Source: Nageia nagi
Taxonomy: Eukaryota > Pinophyta
Assembly: GCA_050084985.1 (NCBI GenBank)
Contig: JBITNC010000001.1
Coordinates: 72,664,001-72,728,000 of the forward strand
Reading direction: 5' to 3'
DNA length: 64,000 nt
Shown: in pieces, positions 24,189-35,534 of the stretch
Layout of the letters: each line of letters opens with the position of its first letter
Numbering within the stretch: position 1 is the first letter of the stretch
Notes under the pieces: generated by a model
Databases searched by the model: none
What the model was told of the DNA's origin: nothing
What the model saw: only the letters and a program-made list of their open reading frames with translations
Made by a program: the position numbers and the translations under genes

Positions 24189-24755
24189 CATGGGGGGGTC
24201 ACTTAATAGAAAGCCTTCATAACACTTGCATCCATGGGCTTATTAAAAAACCCCCTATTTTAAAAATTTACCACCTTCTATTTTAATTTATTAAACCCTC
24301 ATGGTAAACTCCTAAATAAAAATAGCAACTCCTATATAATAAATAATATAATTTTTTATTCCTTTTTTTCTTTCCAAATAAATATATAATATGAATTAAA
24401 ATGAAATGCTTAATAAATTAAAATATTTTATTTTTTTATAATTCATTATTTATCAAACAAAAAATAATCCAAATGAGTTTATAATAAACTAAATAAAAAT
24501 AATAATGGTTATTAAGATAGTTCAAGGAATTTGAGAAATTGAAGTTATAATAGGTTTAGAATAAAAAATCAAATATAACCCCACTCCTTCAAACTAATAC
24601 TAGTAAAATATATTATTGCATGAGTTTTAAACACCCCTACCACCCTCCCCCTATTAAATACTTACCAATATACTGATAATTCAACTTTATATTAAAAATA
24701 CCCCTTGGTAGGACTCACGTGCTATTTAGCATTTCTTAACAATGAGCCCCCCTTG
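24189..24755. mobile_element. Non-autonomous hAT-like element, copy 1
   Basis: 567 bp. It starts CATGGGGGGGTCACTTAATA and its right end (GCCCCCCTTG) reads on the other strand as CAAGGGGGGC, so the ends are imperfect inverted repeats with the CA..G form of hAT elements. It is flanked by TTGGTTTTAT at 24179-24188 and 24756-24765 (10 bases shared; hAT duplications are 8). About 130-140 bp at each end match copies 2 and 3. The middle is different, A/T-rich sequence. It has no transposase and depends on an element elsewhere. Confidence 0.82.
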
Positions 24756-24765
24756 TTGGTTTTAT

Positions 24766-26160
24766 ATTTTAGATAATGTTAGCCTATTGGTCAAATTACA
24801 AATAATTATCTCCAATTGCTTGAGTTTTTTGGCTTCTTGAGGATTAAGAATGATATTTGTAGAAGCTAATGGTAGTAACATTAGGACTAGCGCTACAACT
24901 ACCAGTTGAGGAGGAGGGAATGAATATGTAAATGACCCATCTCCGCAAAGAGTTAAGGTTTGACCTCATACCAAATAACTTCTCTACCAAATTGTGAACC
25001 ACTCTATCCATAGAAAAATACAAGATATCTTTAAGGATACAAAGATTACCTTTATGTATTAGAAGTTCAAAGTAAGGTGTGGTTCATTATTTCTTTGGAG
25101 GGGTACCATGTACCATATTTACCCATGACTTCTTTGCCACATAAACCATATGGAAAAGGGAATAAGGCCTACAATAAATAGAATTTTCAATTGAAAGCAT
25201 GTCCAAAACTACCCTAAAAGTTTTACTCTTGCTCTAGGATCAAAGTTTGGTATACATCTTGAGGGTCTATAATATTAGCATATCATTGATTTATAGCTTA
25301 TTTCCTAAGTTCTTCTATCATTTTCATCCATAGAGTGTGTGCAATAAGTTGAGTCTACATAAAGAGGAAGTTCTAGTACTAAGAAATATTTCAGATAAAA
25401 GTATTATTTTTTTAATAACATTTAATATTTTTATTAAATTAAAAAATAATATATATGGGGATAAGCTATAGATAATTCTCTACAAAATATTTTTTTAAAT
25501 TTAATAAGTTTAGATCAAATTATGTATGTTAGACATGATTAATTTTTGAAACAACAATCATGACCAATGCAAAATTAATAAAAAATAAAATATTCATAAA
25601 ATATTATAAAACAAATATCTAGACAAGCTTTAATATCATAGGTATCTTTTCCCAAAAGGATTTTTAAAAATACTTCAATTTGTATCAAATTATAATTTTT
25701 AGATATTTGCATGGTATGGTCTTGAAATAATATATTTTAAAAAGTGGTTCTTATTCATCCCCATAAAAATTTAATTTCTATCATTTGGGTATTGGAATAA
25801 ATTACATATTTGAAAACTAGACTCTGAGATCTACATTTTCACTCTAGCAAGCATTTTCAAGATTCCATGTATAAGTGCTTCAAATTTTGAGATAAATTGT
25901 GGAGAAAAATTGAAACTTATGAAAAAACATTAACTTTTTAACCATAAAGTGGATGCAACTTCTTGCACTAACCCCATAGTTTGATGTATTCTAGCCATCT
26001 CCTAGGTAAATAGGATGTAGGGCAATCCTAGAGGAGTCATGCTTGCTCCTGAATTAAGGTATAAGGATCTATAATTACTTTCTCCCTTCTTTCTCTTTCT
26101 CACCTCTAAGCTCTTGCTCCCATTCTAACTTTGCACAATTTCAAATTTTGAAATCCAAGG
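24766..26160. other. Gypsy flank and AT-rich unassigned sequence
   Basis: The first 600 bases may be the gag side of the minus-strand gypsy relic, but no zinc knuckle or gag motif is readable. From about 25.35 kb the sequence is A/T-rich without coding signal. Confidence 0.35.
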
Positions 26161-26169
26161 AATAATTAT

Positions 26170-26470
26170 TATAAGAGATGGTTATGCCTTTTGGCTTAGC
26201 TAATGTACTAACCACTTTCATGATAATAATGTATAACATTTTATACTCTATACAAACTAATTATTTATAACCTATGTGCATTTCATCCTCATTTATAGAA
26301 AAATATGGTAAAAAACACATGAAGTATATTGAGAAAGATTTTCACACTCTTTAGAAGTATACAAAACATGTTAGTTGGGAGAAATTTACTTTCAATATGG
26401 AGGATAAGGAGGCAAAGTATTTTGAAAGGGCATTGAGTATATTTTTATCTAGAAATGTTTCAAGCTATAA
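26170..26470 (+). pseudogene. Ty3/gypsy reverse transcriptase relic
   Basis: The reading MVMPFGLANVLTTFM matches the MPFGL.NAP.TFQ motif of gypsy RT. About 35 codons later KHMKYIEKDFHTL and then VSWEKFTFNMED match the family's EHL.H...VF..L......... KC.F stretch. The intervening catalytic block, normally with YLDD, is scrambled. No other domains of this element are readable nearby. Confidence 0.65.
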
Positions 26471-29095
26471 AAGAATAGCCTAAATTTAAAAATCTTATAA
26501 GGTTTCATATATTATTTATTATTACCAACTTGTATAAAAGATTTATTATTTATTATTACCAAATATGTACTTAATCTAGTCCTCACTTAACATGGACATA
26601 TGGAGGTATGTGAAAATGGTTTTCTTAATAATAATTTTTTTTAAGGGTATACCGTTTATGTAAAGATATCCATGTTATTATCTTGATATGTAAATAATAG
26701 AAGTAATAGATATTAGGTAAAGTCATTGATGCTCATCACCATCTATTGGAGATCATAACCTTGCAAATAAATACTTAATGTAGGATATAGAATATGATTA
26801 TTATACTTGTAATATTAATAAACACATCAGTTACTCTCATTATTTTATGTGTTTTATATATTTCCTTAAGTATTAGTCTAAAAGTAATATCTAAAAATGT
26901 TGGGTTCAACATTAACTAACATGACCTTTATATATTGGTATGTTGTTAGTAAAAGTTATTACAAAATAATAATAAATTTAGTTATAATTGATCACCAAGA
27001 AATATAAAGGGAAATATCACTATAATTATTGATTTCTTAAGTGCACCATTGAAATATTATAAGCCTTACCATAATCCTTTCTTATTTTAGTAATAATATA
27101 TAATCCTTACCAACCATTTACAAAGAAAATATTGATTTTGAGGATATATATAAAATTAGGTAAAGATAAACATATGTTACACTTTTTATTTTCAATATAA
27201 TCTTACTTATAGGATAGATCATCTAGATTATCTTTATGTACTATCTAATAAATACCAAATTTTGGTTTTGAAATCTCACTTTGGGCTCCCAATTAGATAC
27301 TTTTGTATTAAAAATATCTTGAGTGGACTTCAAACTCAATTTTCTAGTCAATCATAATATGAAATGATATTGGAAAATATTGATAGTAATATGTTTCTTA
27401 TACCATATTCATATTATACAATAAGAAGTAAAGGTTGTACATAATATCATCAATAATTACCAAGTAATAGAAATCCATCTTTGTAGATTTTCTTCTTGGT
27501 TGATAATACAATGCATGATAGTAATTATTTTTATATTATAATTGATATATTTTTTAAAATGTCTAATGATTGATTACAAAAATAACTAAAGAAATTTCTA
27601 GTTTATTATTTATCATATGTGGACTCACTTGGTTTGCTAAGTATCATTTCCCTTTATGAAAATAATAGATATTTTAACATATTTTAATCCATTAGTATGG
27701 CTAGGACTAATATGAAGGTCTCTTGATCTATATAATTCACCTTGAACTAATGAATATACAGACATAGTGAGTCAATTTAATATTCCTATTATAGTTTTAC
27801 AATTCCAAGCATCCTTACACTTAGGATAAGAGTATTTGATAAGTATATATCTATATATAATCAATTTATATATAATCCATCCACATATAGACTTATTTTC
27901 AAGTGTGTTATTTCTTTTACATCTTACTTACACAAATTTTTCTTTGCCTCCTTAACTTCAATGAAATAAAATAATATGGATAAACTGGAAGAGAAAAATA
28001 AATTATGGAATACTTCAAAACATATAAATGGAGATCCAAAATCTATTGAAGAAAGGAATATTGAGGTATGATAAAAAGATATAGTTATTAGTTCAAGGTT
28101 GGAGACACATGTAATCCTATCTACAAAGATAATGTTTTATTAGTGACAATATGAATATTTTCCCAATTTGTTATGAATCTTACATCATCACCAAAAGTAT
28201 TACTTACCAACCTATTTGTCGTTTCATCCCTTTTTCAATGTCAAACTTCTAAGGCTCTAACATATATCACTATTTAACATCCTTGATATTATTAAATATT
28301 TGACTCTAGTAAATATCACTTCAGAATATCTAGCGCTCATGGAAGAAGATAAGATGTAAATATATGGGAATAATAATAAGTTAGTTTATATGAATACCAA
28401 GTTATAAAGGGTGGACACTTTAATCACCGATATGATCTACTAAATTAAAAAGGATGGCCAATCTCGATATCAAGGCCATTGGATAACAAAGTGCAAACCC
28501 ACCAATACTTTATGCATTTGATTAGAGGTCTAAGAGAAATGAGGTTCAATAATTCTAAAGGAGGAACAATCCCTTGATCTTATTAATGAACCCATGGATC
28601 ATTCGAATTCTTCATCAAAAGGAGATTTACTTATCTATTATAATATTATGACTAAAGGAGTGATATCACAACCAATTGCAAAATTATCATAACATTTTTA
28701 ATGATATAGTAGTTTGTTATTTCCAACAATCTCAAGACCAACATCATCTTATTATCATCCAGTTAACTTATGATATCATAACACAAGTCATATTAAACAC
28801 AATAACCCCCTTTGAAAATACCGTGACCTATTGTAATGATATTATAACTATAACTTAAAAAATGCTAATTCGATCAAAAATAAGATATCTGAAGGGATGT
28901 GAAAATACTTCTAAAAATTAAAATACCAATCAATTTGAAAATACATCAAAGAATTATCTTAAATATGATATTACGTTGTTAATTATTTACCCTAGAGTAA
29001 GGGTAAGAACTCTTGTGATATAAGCAATATTAAATTAATAAATACATTATATTATTTATTCAATAGAAAAAATAAAGATAATAGCATATGATATT
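26471..29095. other. Long AT-rich stretch, no gene recognised
   Basis: Numerous short frames are present with no domain motif on either strand. It may contain more of the gypsy relic at 26.2 kb in unreadable form. Confidence 0.4.
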
Positions 29096-29553
29096 ATTAA
29101 CGCTAAGAGGTGTTCCTATAGCTGCAGTGGAGTGGAGTGGTGAACCAAAATGTTGCATGTGAGTCTGTCCGTTAAACCTCTACTTCAATATTTAAAAAAA
29201 ATAATTAACTTTATTATTTAAAAAATAATAATCAACTTCAAATATAAATATAAGTATATGTATATATTTAAAATTAATATAGAAATGATATCTCTCCGAA
29301 CTTTTTTGATATATAAAGAAATATATCAAAACTAATATATACACACATGTAAACAAAATAAAATATCCTTCTTCAAACATACGGTTTTACTCATATACTA
29401 ATTCAATTGATAATCCAATATACAAAGCTTACACATTTCTAAAGCAAGCTTATGTGTATCTTACATTGGTGTAGATCAATAGATCTCTTACATACTCAAG
29501 TTGCGAATATTTATTTACATTCTTTTTAACTTTCATTCATTTTTTTTGAAACC

Positions 29554-29612
29554 AATTTATTATATATTTGAAGTCAACAATAAACAATTTATTATATATT
29601 TGAAATCAACAA
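29554..29612. repeat. Two-unit tandem repeat of about 32 bp
   Basis: AATTTATTATATATTTGAAG and the following TCAACAATAAAC recur once immediately downstream with one substitution (GAAG to GAAA) and a shorter end. Confidence 0.7.
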
Positions 29613-30024
29613 CATCATGCGGTGTGCACTTGCATGTTCTTCAGAATTCTACAGAGAGTAAAAAACACCCTTAATTTTGGTAAGAATTCTTTCAGAGAAC
29701 GCTCACGTGCATTGTATTCTGTCAAGCATCCCGTGACATCAAAAATAAACAAATAATCACATATTCGAAGGAATCATTACAGACATGGAATGCTCTTCAT
29801 CTTCTGGAAAAGAGGCACCGGTGGACCACATTGATACTGGCAAAATCACAAGAGCATGTTGGCTATTGACATTGACAAGAAAAAAAACATATAAAACATA
29901 AAAGAAGACACAAAATGGTTCATGCAATATGTTTCTGCATGGATTCTTCTATTCTTGAAATGAAACAGTGCAAGAATGTGAAAGCTTTTGCAACATTAGT
30001 ACGGTTGATTGAATCTCATCCCAT

Positions 30025-30113
30025 GGTTAATACGATCATGCCCATAACATATTTAGTTAAGTTGTGCTTAGTTTCAATGCTACATGACTGGTTAATACGA
30101 TCATGCCCATAAC
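30025..30113. repeat. Exact 24-bp direct repeat
   Basis: GGTTAATACGATCATGCCCA followed by TAAC occurs at 30025-30048 and again, identically, at 30090-30113. The units are 65 bases apart and keep the CpG in ACGATC. Confidence 0.85.
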
Positions 30114-30885
30114 TGAATGCACATGTAGGGATGTCAAGTAAACTAAAAATTCTTTAATGCTCTTACAGAATATAGATAGTCATGGTGGCAGTGGAAGGTT
30201 ATATAACATTGACTTGGTGCCCATGACTGTGAGCATTAACGACTAGGGAAAATTATTAAGATTGTGGGTTTTCGGTCTAAGGCAATATCAAATTCATCTC
30301 CCCTAGTTACTCCACCTAATTATCTTTAAGGTTCTGGACTTGGCTTCTGTGAAAAGCTGACAGTAGAAATAATTTAGGAGAGCTCGTGACTTGAATGAAA
30401 TCATAGGTGATGACGATATTGATAACAAATTTGTATTGCAGTCTCAGGTGCAGTGAATGTAGCCGTATGGAGTGATCAATGTCGGCTCATCTTTTGCGAG
30501 GATAAGTCCAATTCCTCCTACTTTTAAAATGGTATATTCGAAGTGAAGGGAACACAATCCTGTGAAATATTAAAAATATCAACCACAAGAATAAAGACGA
30601 TCAGATTGATAAAATCCTTATGAGAAGATGATTTATCAGGATAGACTTGAAAAAATAAAAACTAGAGGACTCATGATGTTGATTGTATTTGACTTTGATT
30701 TGAACAGCGTAGGGGTGGAAGGTGATACTTGCCATTAGCTTCAAGCAAATTTTTATGAGTTCGTGAGTTTTTTTATGTCATTTTAAGATAATATAATGTT
30801 ATTGTGTACATAGAACTTATATGTAGGGAAGTTTTTTTTAGGTTAAATTGTTATCATCTATTTTGTTGGTATTTATGGTTATTTT

Positions 30886-30962
30886 GTTAGAGGGATGAGA
30901 TTTGAACTTGATCTCTATATTTTATTAGGGAATTTTAGTTACTTTCTATCTATTAGCTCTTT
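30886..30962 (-). repeat. tRNA-derived SINE-like sequence
   Basis: On the minus strand an AGAGCTAATAGATAG box A-like segment is followed by CTAAAATTCCCTAATAAAAT and then AGTTCAAATCTC, a box B-like motif. The same arrangement occurs at 61.35-61.42 kb. Diverged; the body beyond box B is not defined. Confidence 0.4.
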
Positions 30963-30969
30963 TATTTTT

Positions 30970-33900
30970 TATTTATTTTTTAATGTAAATGTCTATATTT
31001 TATTAAAAATAGAAGATCATTTCAGATAAAAAATGTAGGGTGGTGAAGGCACACCTTCATATGGAATCACACTAACCTTGAGGGTTACGAAAAATAAAAA
31101 CATAATCATACATCAAGTTTTTTTAATGTACATCATAAATTTGATAATTTGTCTATTGCCACTTGATCTAATGAACCACCCTGTCTACTTGACTACTTGA
31201 CTGGATAATTCGACCATCTTTAATGGAAACACAACACATTATTTTTTAGTGATATTTTTGTCAAAGTGCATATGGAAATACGATTTTAGAATCTAGATGT
31301 TTCTATTGTTTTGAAGGGATTCATTAAATACAATATTATCATAAGATCATATTCAAACCCACTTTGCAAACCTCTATTGTTGGTGCCAACATTACATGGC
31401 TTCATTGTTAATTATTTAATATCCTATATACAATGGTTTCTCTACAACAAATTATATTTCAATCTGGATGTGGTTTCTTTCTTTCAATTTTTTATAGCTT
31501 TCACAATACATGTACTTATCAAAAGCTAAATAATATTTCGTTGCCTAGATGAGGTTTTTTAATTGCTTGTGAGAGGAAAGAGCTTTAAAAATCTATTTGT
31601 TGGGTATGAATTTGGAAACTTTATAGTTGATAAGATGGCTTATTCAATTCTCTATACAGTGTCTTTGGTATTTTTGGATGTTTTTGTGGATTCTTCAATT
31701 GTGTAAACCTTGGAGGAAATACATTCAACTCATTCCATCCACCATTTCCCTTCCTTGGAATCCTATCAAATCAAAATATATCCTCTTTATTTTAATCATT
31801 TTTTAAAGTATAAACAAGTATGTATATAATAACAAATGAGATTTCTACTAGTTTTGATGATTATCTTCCAAATGAGAATGTTTATATCATATTGGGATCC
31901 ATTGTAGTTCAAAATAGGAAATATGGTAGCACCCATTGCAATATCATTGCGTATTTGAATAAATCATCCATATAAAAGTAAATTGAATTGTCCAATAGCT
32001 TAGGAAGTGTCACCATGTATGTGATTAAGTCTAGATTTTGCATCATAATATTGCCAAGTTGATTATTTTGATTTGCATTTTCTAGCTATGTTATCTTCAA
32101 GTAACTACTATAGGAGCTTACAGTTTAATATATGAAGAGCCTTGTGTTGTTGTTGCCATATAGGTCCAAACTCACCTTTAGTGTTGTGAGGATCATTATC
32201 TTTTTATTCTTCAAACTCTACTATGTATCAATCTATTTATGATTCTAGCATCTAAATACATTTGAGCATGCCTAACTTTAATCCAACTAATAGTAGAGGC
32301 CTTCTTCAAGCATGCGCATGTTTCCCTCTTGACAACTATTATGGTCACATTTGACACAAACATATTTAGTCTCACTCAACAATTGGAAGGTGGCATCCCC
32401 TCTCCTTGATGAATTATTTGCTTAACTTGATGAACCTTCGATTCAATTGTTGACTAAAGATGATGAACCACCTAATTGCTAAATGGACATGATGAAGTAC
32501 TTTACGAATTAGGTAGACCTGACGATCTCTATAGTTGAACTAGATGATTAGTTTAGTTCAATATATATTAATTTTTTATTTTTTCATATCAATTACTCCT
32601 ATGATAAATTTATTATTTTATTGCCTTCCTTTATATAAGGGTCTCCCACAAATTCACACAAATGCTAAATCAATTTTTCATGAAGTCATCATGAAATTAT
32701 ATAATCATTCAAGGGAAGGCAACTTAGGATATACTAGTTGTCATTATAATTTTAAGAGTCTAAAGAGCATTCTACATCTTATTACAATGTGGCACCATCT
32801 TACTACAATATACCATAGCTAAGGTTGATGTCATTATAATAACTAAGTTCATTTTGATAGCTAATTTTAGCTTTAAAATATTATAAATATAATTAAAATA
32901 TAATAATACATAATTACTATTTCATCTACAAATGAAAATTAATAAGTAGTGATATAATAATGATAAATAATTTAACTATAATACACAAGAGATCTAACAA
33001 GATTCAAATATATAATGATGAGAGAGAACAATCCTAGATCTAGCATACACACATATGATATTCAATAAATAATATATATGTACCTCATTTTGAAGTTTCT
33101 AATCCTAAATAATATCTTAAACCCTCATATGGATCAAACCTATAAAACTAAGGCTTAGGAGAGATTCATATATTTCCTTGTATATTTTAAAGGGTTAAGA
33201 CCATCCTTGATGATGATTAAGCTCCCCCCATATGTTAGATTCAAATATTAATTATCAAAGTGAAAGAAGAATAAAAAAATATGCAGTTCCTACATCAAGA
33301 AAATGATGCTAATGAATCTAAGAAGGGTATTATAATATCTAGCCATAAAAATTGATCAAGAGTATAGAAACTCTAAAATCAAGATTGGTATTAATCTTGC
33401 ACAACATAACAAGATTGATATTGATCCTATTTTTGAAGGATCTTAATATCTAAAAATTTGCAAAGGCTATTAGATGGTATCAAGATATCAAATCATCAAC
33501 TTGGTTGCTTTAGTAGGATTGATAATAGTCAATAAGGGCATGAAATTGCATCTAATTCCTTATGAAAATTTAGCATTGAAGTCATTACTGATTTTACTTT
33601 ATGTCTATAATCTTGGAGAGCTTGATAATATCAATTATTAAGAGATATTACTAATTAAATAGTTATTCATTAAGAAGGAAAATGCTTTAAAATGAATTGA
33701 TAATTATATTTTATAACATGTCATTTTAATTCCTCTTAAATATACCTCTTGAAATTTGAATTCACATTATTTGCATTTTCTTTTCAAATGATTATTCTTT
33801 TCTAGATACTTAATTATATATTTAAACAAAAATAAAAATCAAATTTAGGTATTTACATTTTACACCCTTTTAATATATTGTGGATGTACCTTAGAGCATA

Positions 33901-34260
33901 TTTCTAAGGTGATTAAAAAGAAAGACATTATATATACTAAGATACTTCCTGGATGATAATATATATTTGATGATCATTAGCTTTGTGCATGTTATTTTCA
34001 ATTACTCCTTTATATTAGAATTTTTCTTATGAATAACTTGGTTGGTTAGGAGATTTAAAGAATAAGAAAATATAAAGGGTCATGCAAGGGAGGGAGGATT
34101 AGCATTTATCATAAGTAACACAAGGAGGTATCAATAATCCTTGATATTGATGAAGATCACCCTTTATTGGTGTAAAAAACATACATAATAAATATTGATA
34201 TAATATTTAAACAAGATAAATGAAGCATGTTATGGCAAAATAAATAATTATGAGAGAATG
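30970..34260. other. Unassigned AT-rich sequence
   Basis: No coding domain is recognised. Around 32.0-32.5 kb composition is more balanced. The minus strand there reads KYVCVKCDHNSCQEG, which might be a zinc-binding fragment but is too short to name. The rest is A/T-rich. Confidence 0.35.
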
Positions 34261-34299
34261 ATCTAATCCCATTTAACTGGGGGTTCAAGCAAAATATTG

Positions 34300-34832
34300 A
34301 TCATATCAAGCAACACCCTCATAAGAAATTCTAATAGAAATATCTTCCTATTGGATGGTTGGTCATCAATTTTGATGGCTCCTCTAAAGGTACTATAGGT
34401 CCAACTAGGGCAATAGGATTGATGAGAGACCATATAGGAAGAATCAAACTTATAATGGCAAAACCATTGGGCCACCAAACTAGCTACTTTTCGAAGGCAA
34501 GGGTAGAATTCATTAGTCTATCTATGATACACATATTTAATTGCACCATACTAGTAATTATGAGAGACTCATTGAATCTTATTAACCTTTTTAAGGGTCA
34601 TTCCTTACTAGGGTGGGATATCAATAATATGATGGAGGAGTCCAGAGATATCATCAATGAGGTGGAGAATATCAATACTCACCATAATTATAGGGAGGTC
34701 AATAAGATGGTAGATCAAATAGCTAACAAAGCAACAAACATGGAGGAACTGACGATTTGGGAGACTAATTTCTCTAATCAATTCAATATTTTGGTTAGAG
34801 AGGATAAGGATGAAGTGAAAAGGAAGGACTAA
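34300..34832 (+). pseudogene. LINE RNase H (RVT_3) domain, largely open
   Basis: From an ATG at 34359 the frame is open for 157 codons to a TAA at 34832, and the same frame extends upstream with PIGWL. It reads INFDGSSKG, the first catalytic Asp motif of plant RVT_3, then GLMRDHIG, KARVEFISL (family A..AE..AL), VIMRDSLNLIN (third motif) and HHNYREVNKMVDQIANKA, matching H..REAN..AD.LA..A. It ends in a charged tail. The domain normally closes plant L1-type LINE ORF2. Here no RT precedes it, so it is a 5'-truncated LINE copy. Its intactness compared with its neighbours suggests a more recent origin. A domesticated RNase H is possible but unsupported. Confidence 0.8.
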
Positions 34833-35534
34833 ATATGGCTCCTCTTTTCAATTTGGAAGATAATGTTATTTTTTGAACATAATGGAAGGAGATTTTCATA
34901 TATTAGGAAGGATTTGGATTAGATGAGGAGGCTGAGGTGGAAATGGAAAAAGCATAAGTAGATGTTTGATCAATAGTGGCAAGGGAGTAGCCATGGTGGA
35001 TAAAAAGGGGGCCTATCTTTGGAAAGGGTCTATTTATATCTCTTTCATATAGGAATGAAGAAAGGCTTGCAGATTGCAAGGAGAGTATGTTAGAGTGCAC
35101 CAATTGGCAGTTTACATAAGATAATAGGTGGTGAACTCTCCTAAGATCATGATGGCTTTCAAATTTTTTACATAATAGTAGGGAGGAAATTTTCATCATC
35201 ATACGTGGAGGAAGATGAAGCAAGTGACCACTTTTTTCAATATGACATTGGAAATGAATTTTACTTACATCATTGCTCACAAAACATAATTGTATGTAGT
35301 CAAGGTGATGCATAGGAGGGATGCGATGCAAAAGGGGAAACGTGATATTAATACAACTAGGGGGTGGTTTCCTTTCACATAATGTGGATCAAAATTCATG
35401 ATTCACCACTACGACGAATAGTCCATGTTGCCACAAACTAAATGTGATTTACAAGCTTAAGGTGGCCTGAGCCAATTTTATTTTAAGATGGCTTATTTTT
35501 TTATAGGCATCAATTACAATAGAGTTTCCAGAGT
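34833..35534 (+). other. Region between RNase H and the next old reading frame
   Basis: The first few hundred bases may be the 3' end of the LINE copy. On the plus strand the second part has short coding-like stretches but no recognised motif. An apparently open minus-strand frame (35331-34903) has no matching feature and I take it as chance. Confidence 0.35.

Larger units (their letters stand above)
29100..30720. other. CpG-retaining region of unknown nature
   Basis: Unlike most of the window this stretch keeps many CpG dinucleotides (for example CGCTCACGTGC near 29.70 kb, ACCGGTGG near 29.82 kb, GTCGGCTC near 30.48 kb). It shows no transposon motif. A plus-strand frame at 29915-30112 is open for 65 codons but is not recognised. 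A pyrimidine/AG boundary near 30.44 kb (TTGTATTGCAG) resembles a splice acceptor and is followed by about 20 open codons. It could be a host gene remnant, a non-coding RNA locus or simply younger sequence. Confidence 0.35.

Noticed and set aside
24179-24765. Copy 1 as an LTR or solo LTR
   Set aside because: The ends are inverted CA..G rather than TG..CA and the flanking duplication is 8-10 bp rather than 5, so a DNA transposon fits better.
34903-35331. Minus-strand open frame of 142 codons
   Set aside because: His/Ser-rich chance frame; the coding-like sequence of this region is on the plus strand and no motif is present.
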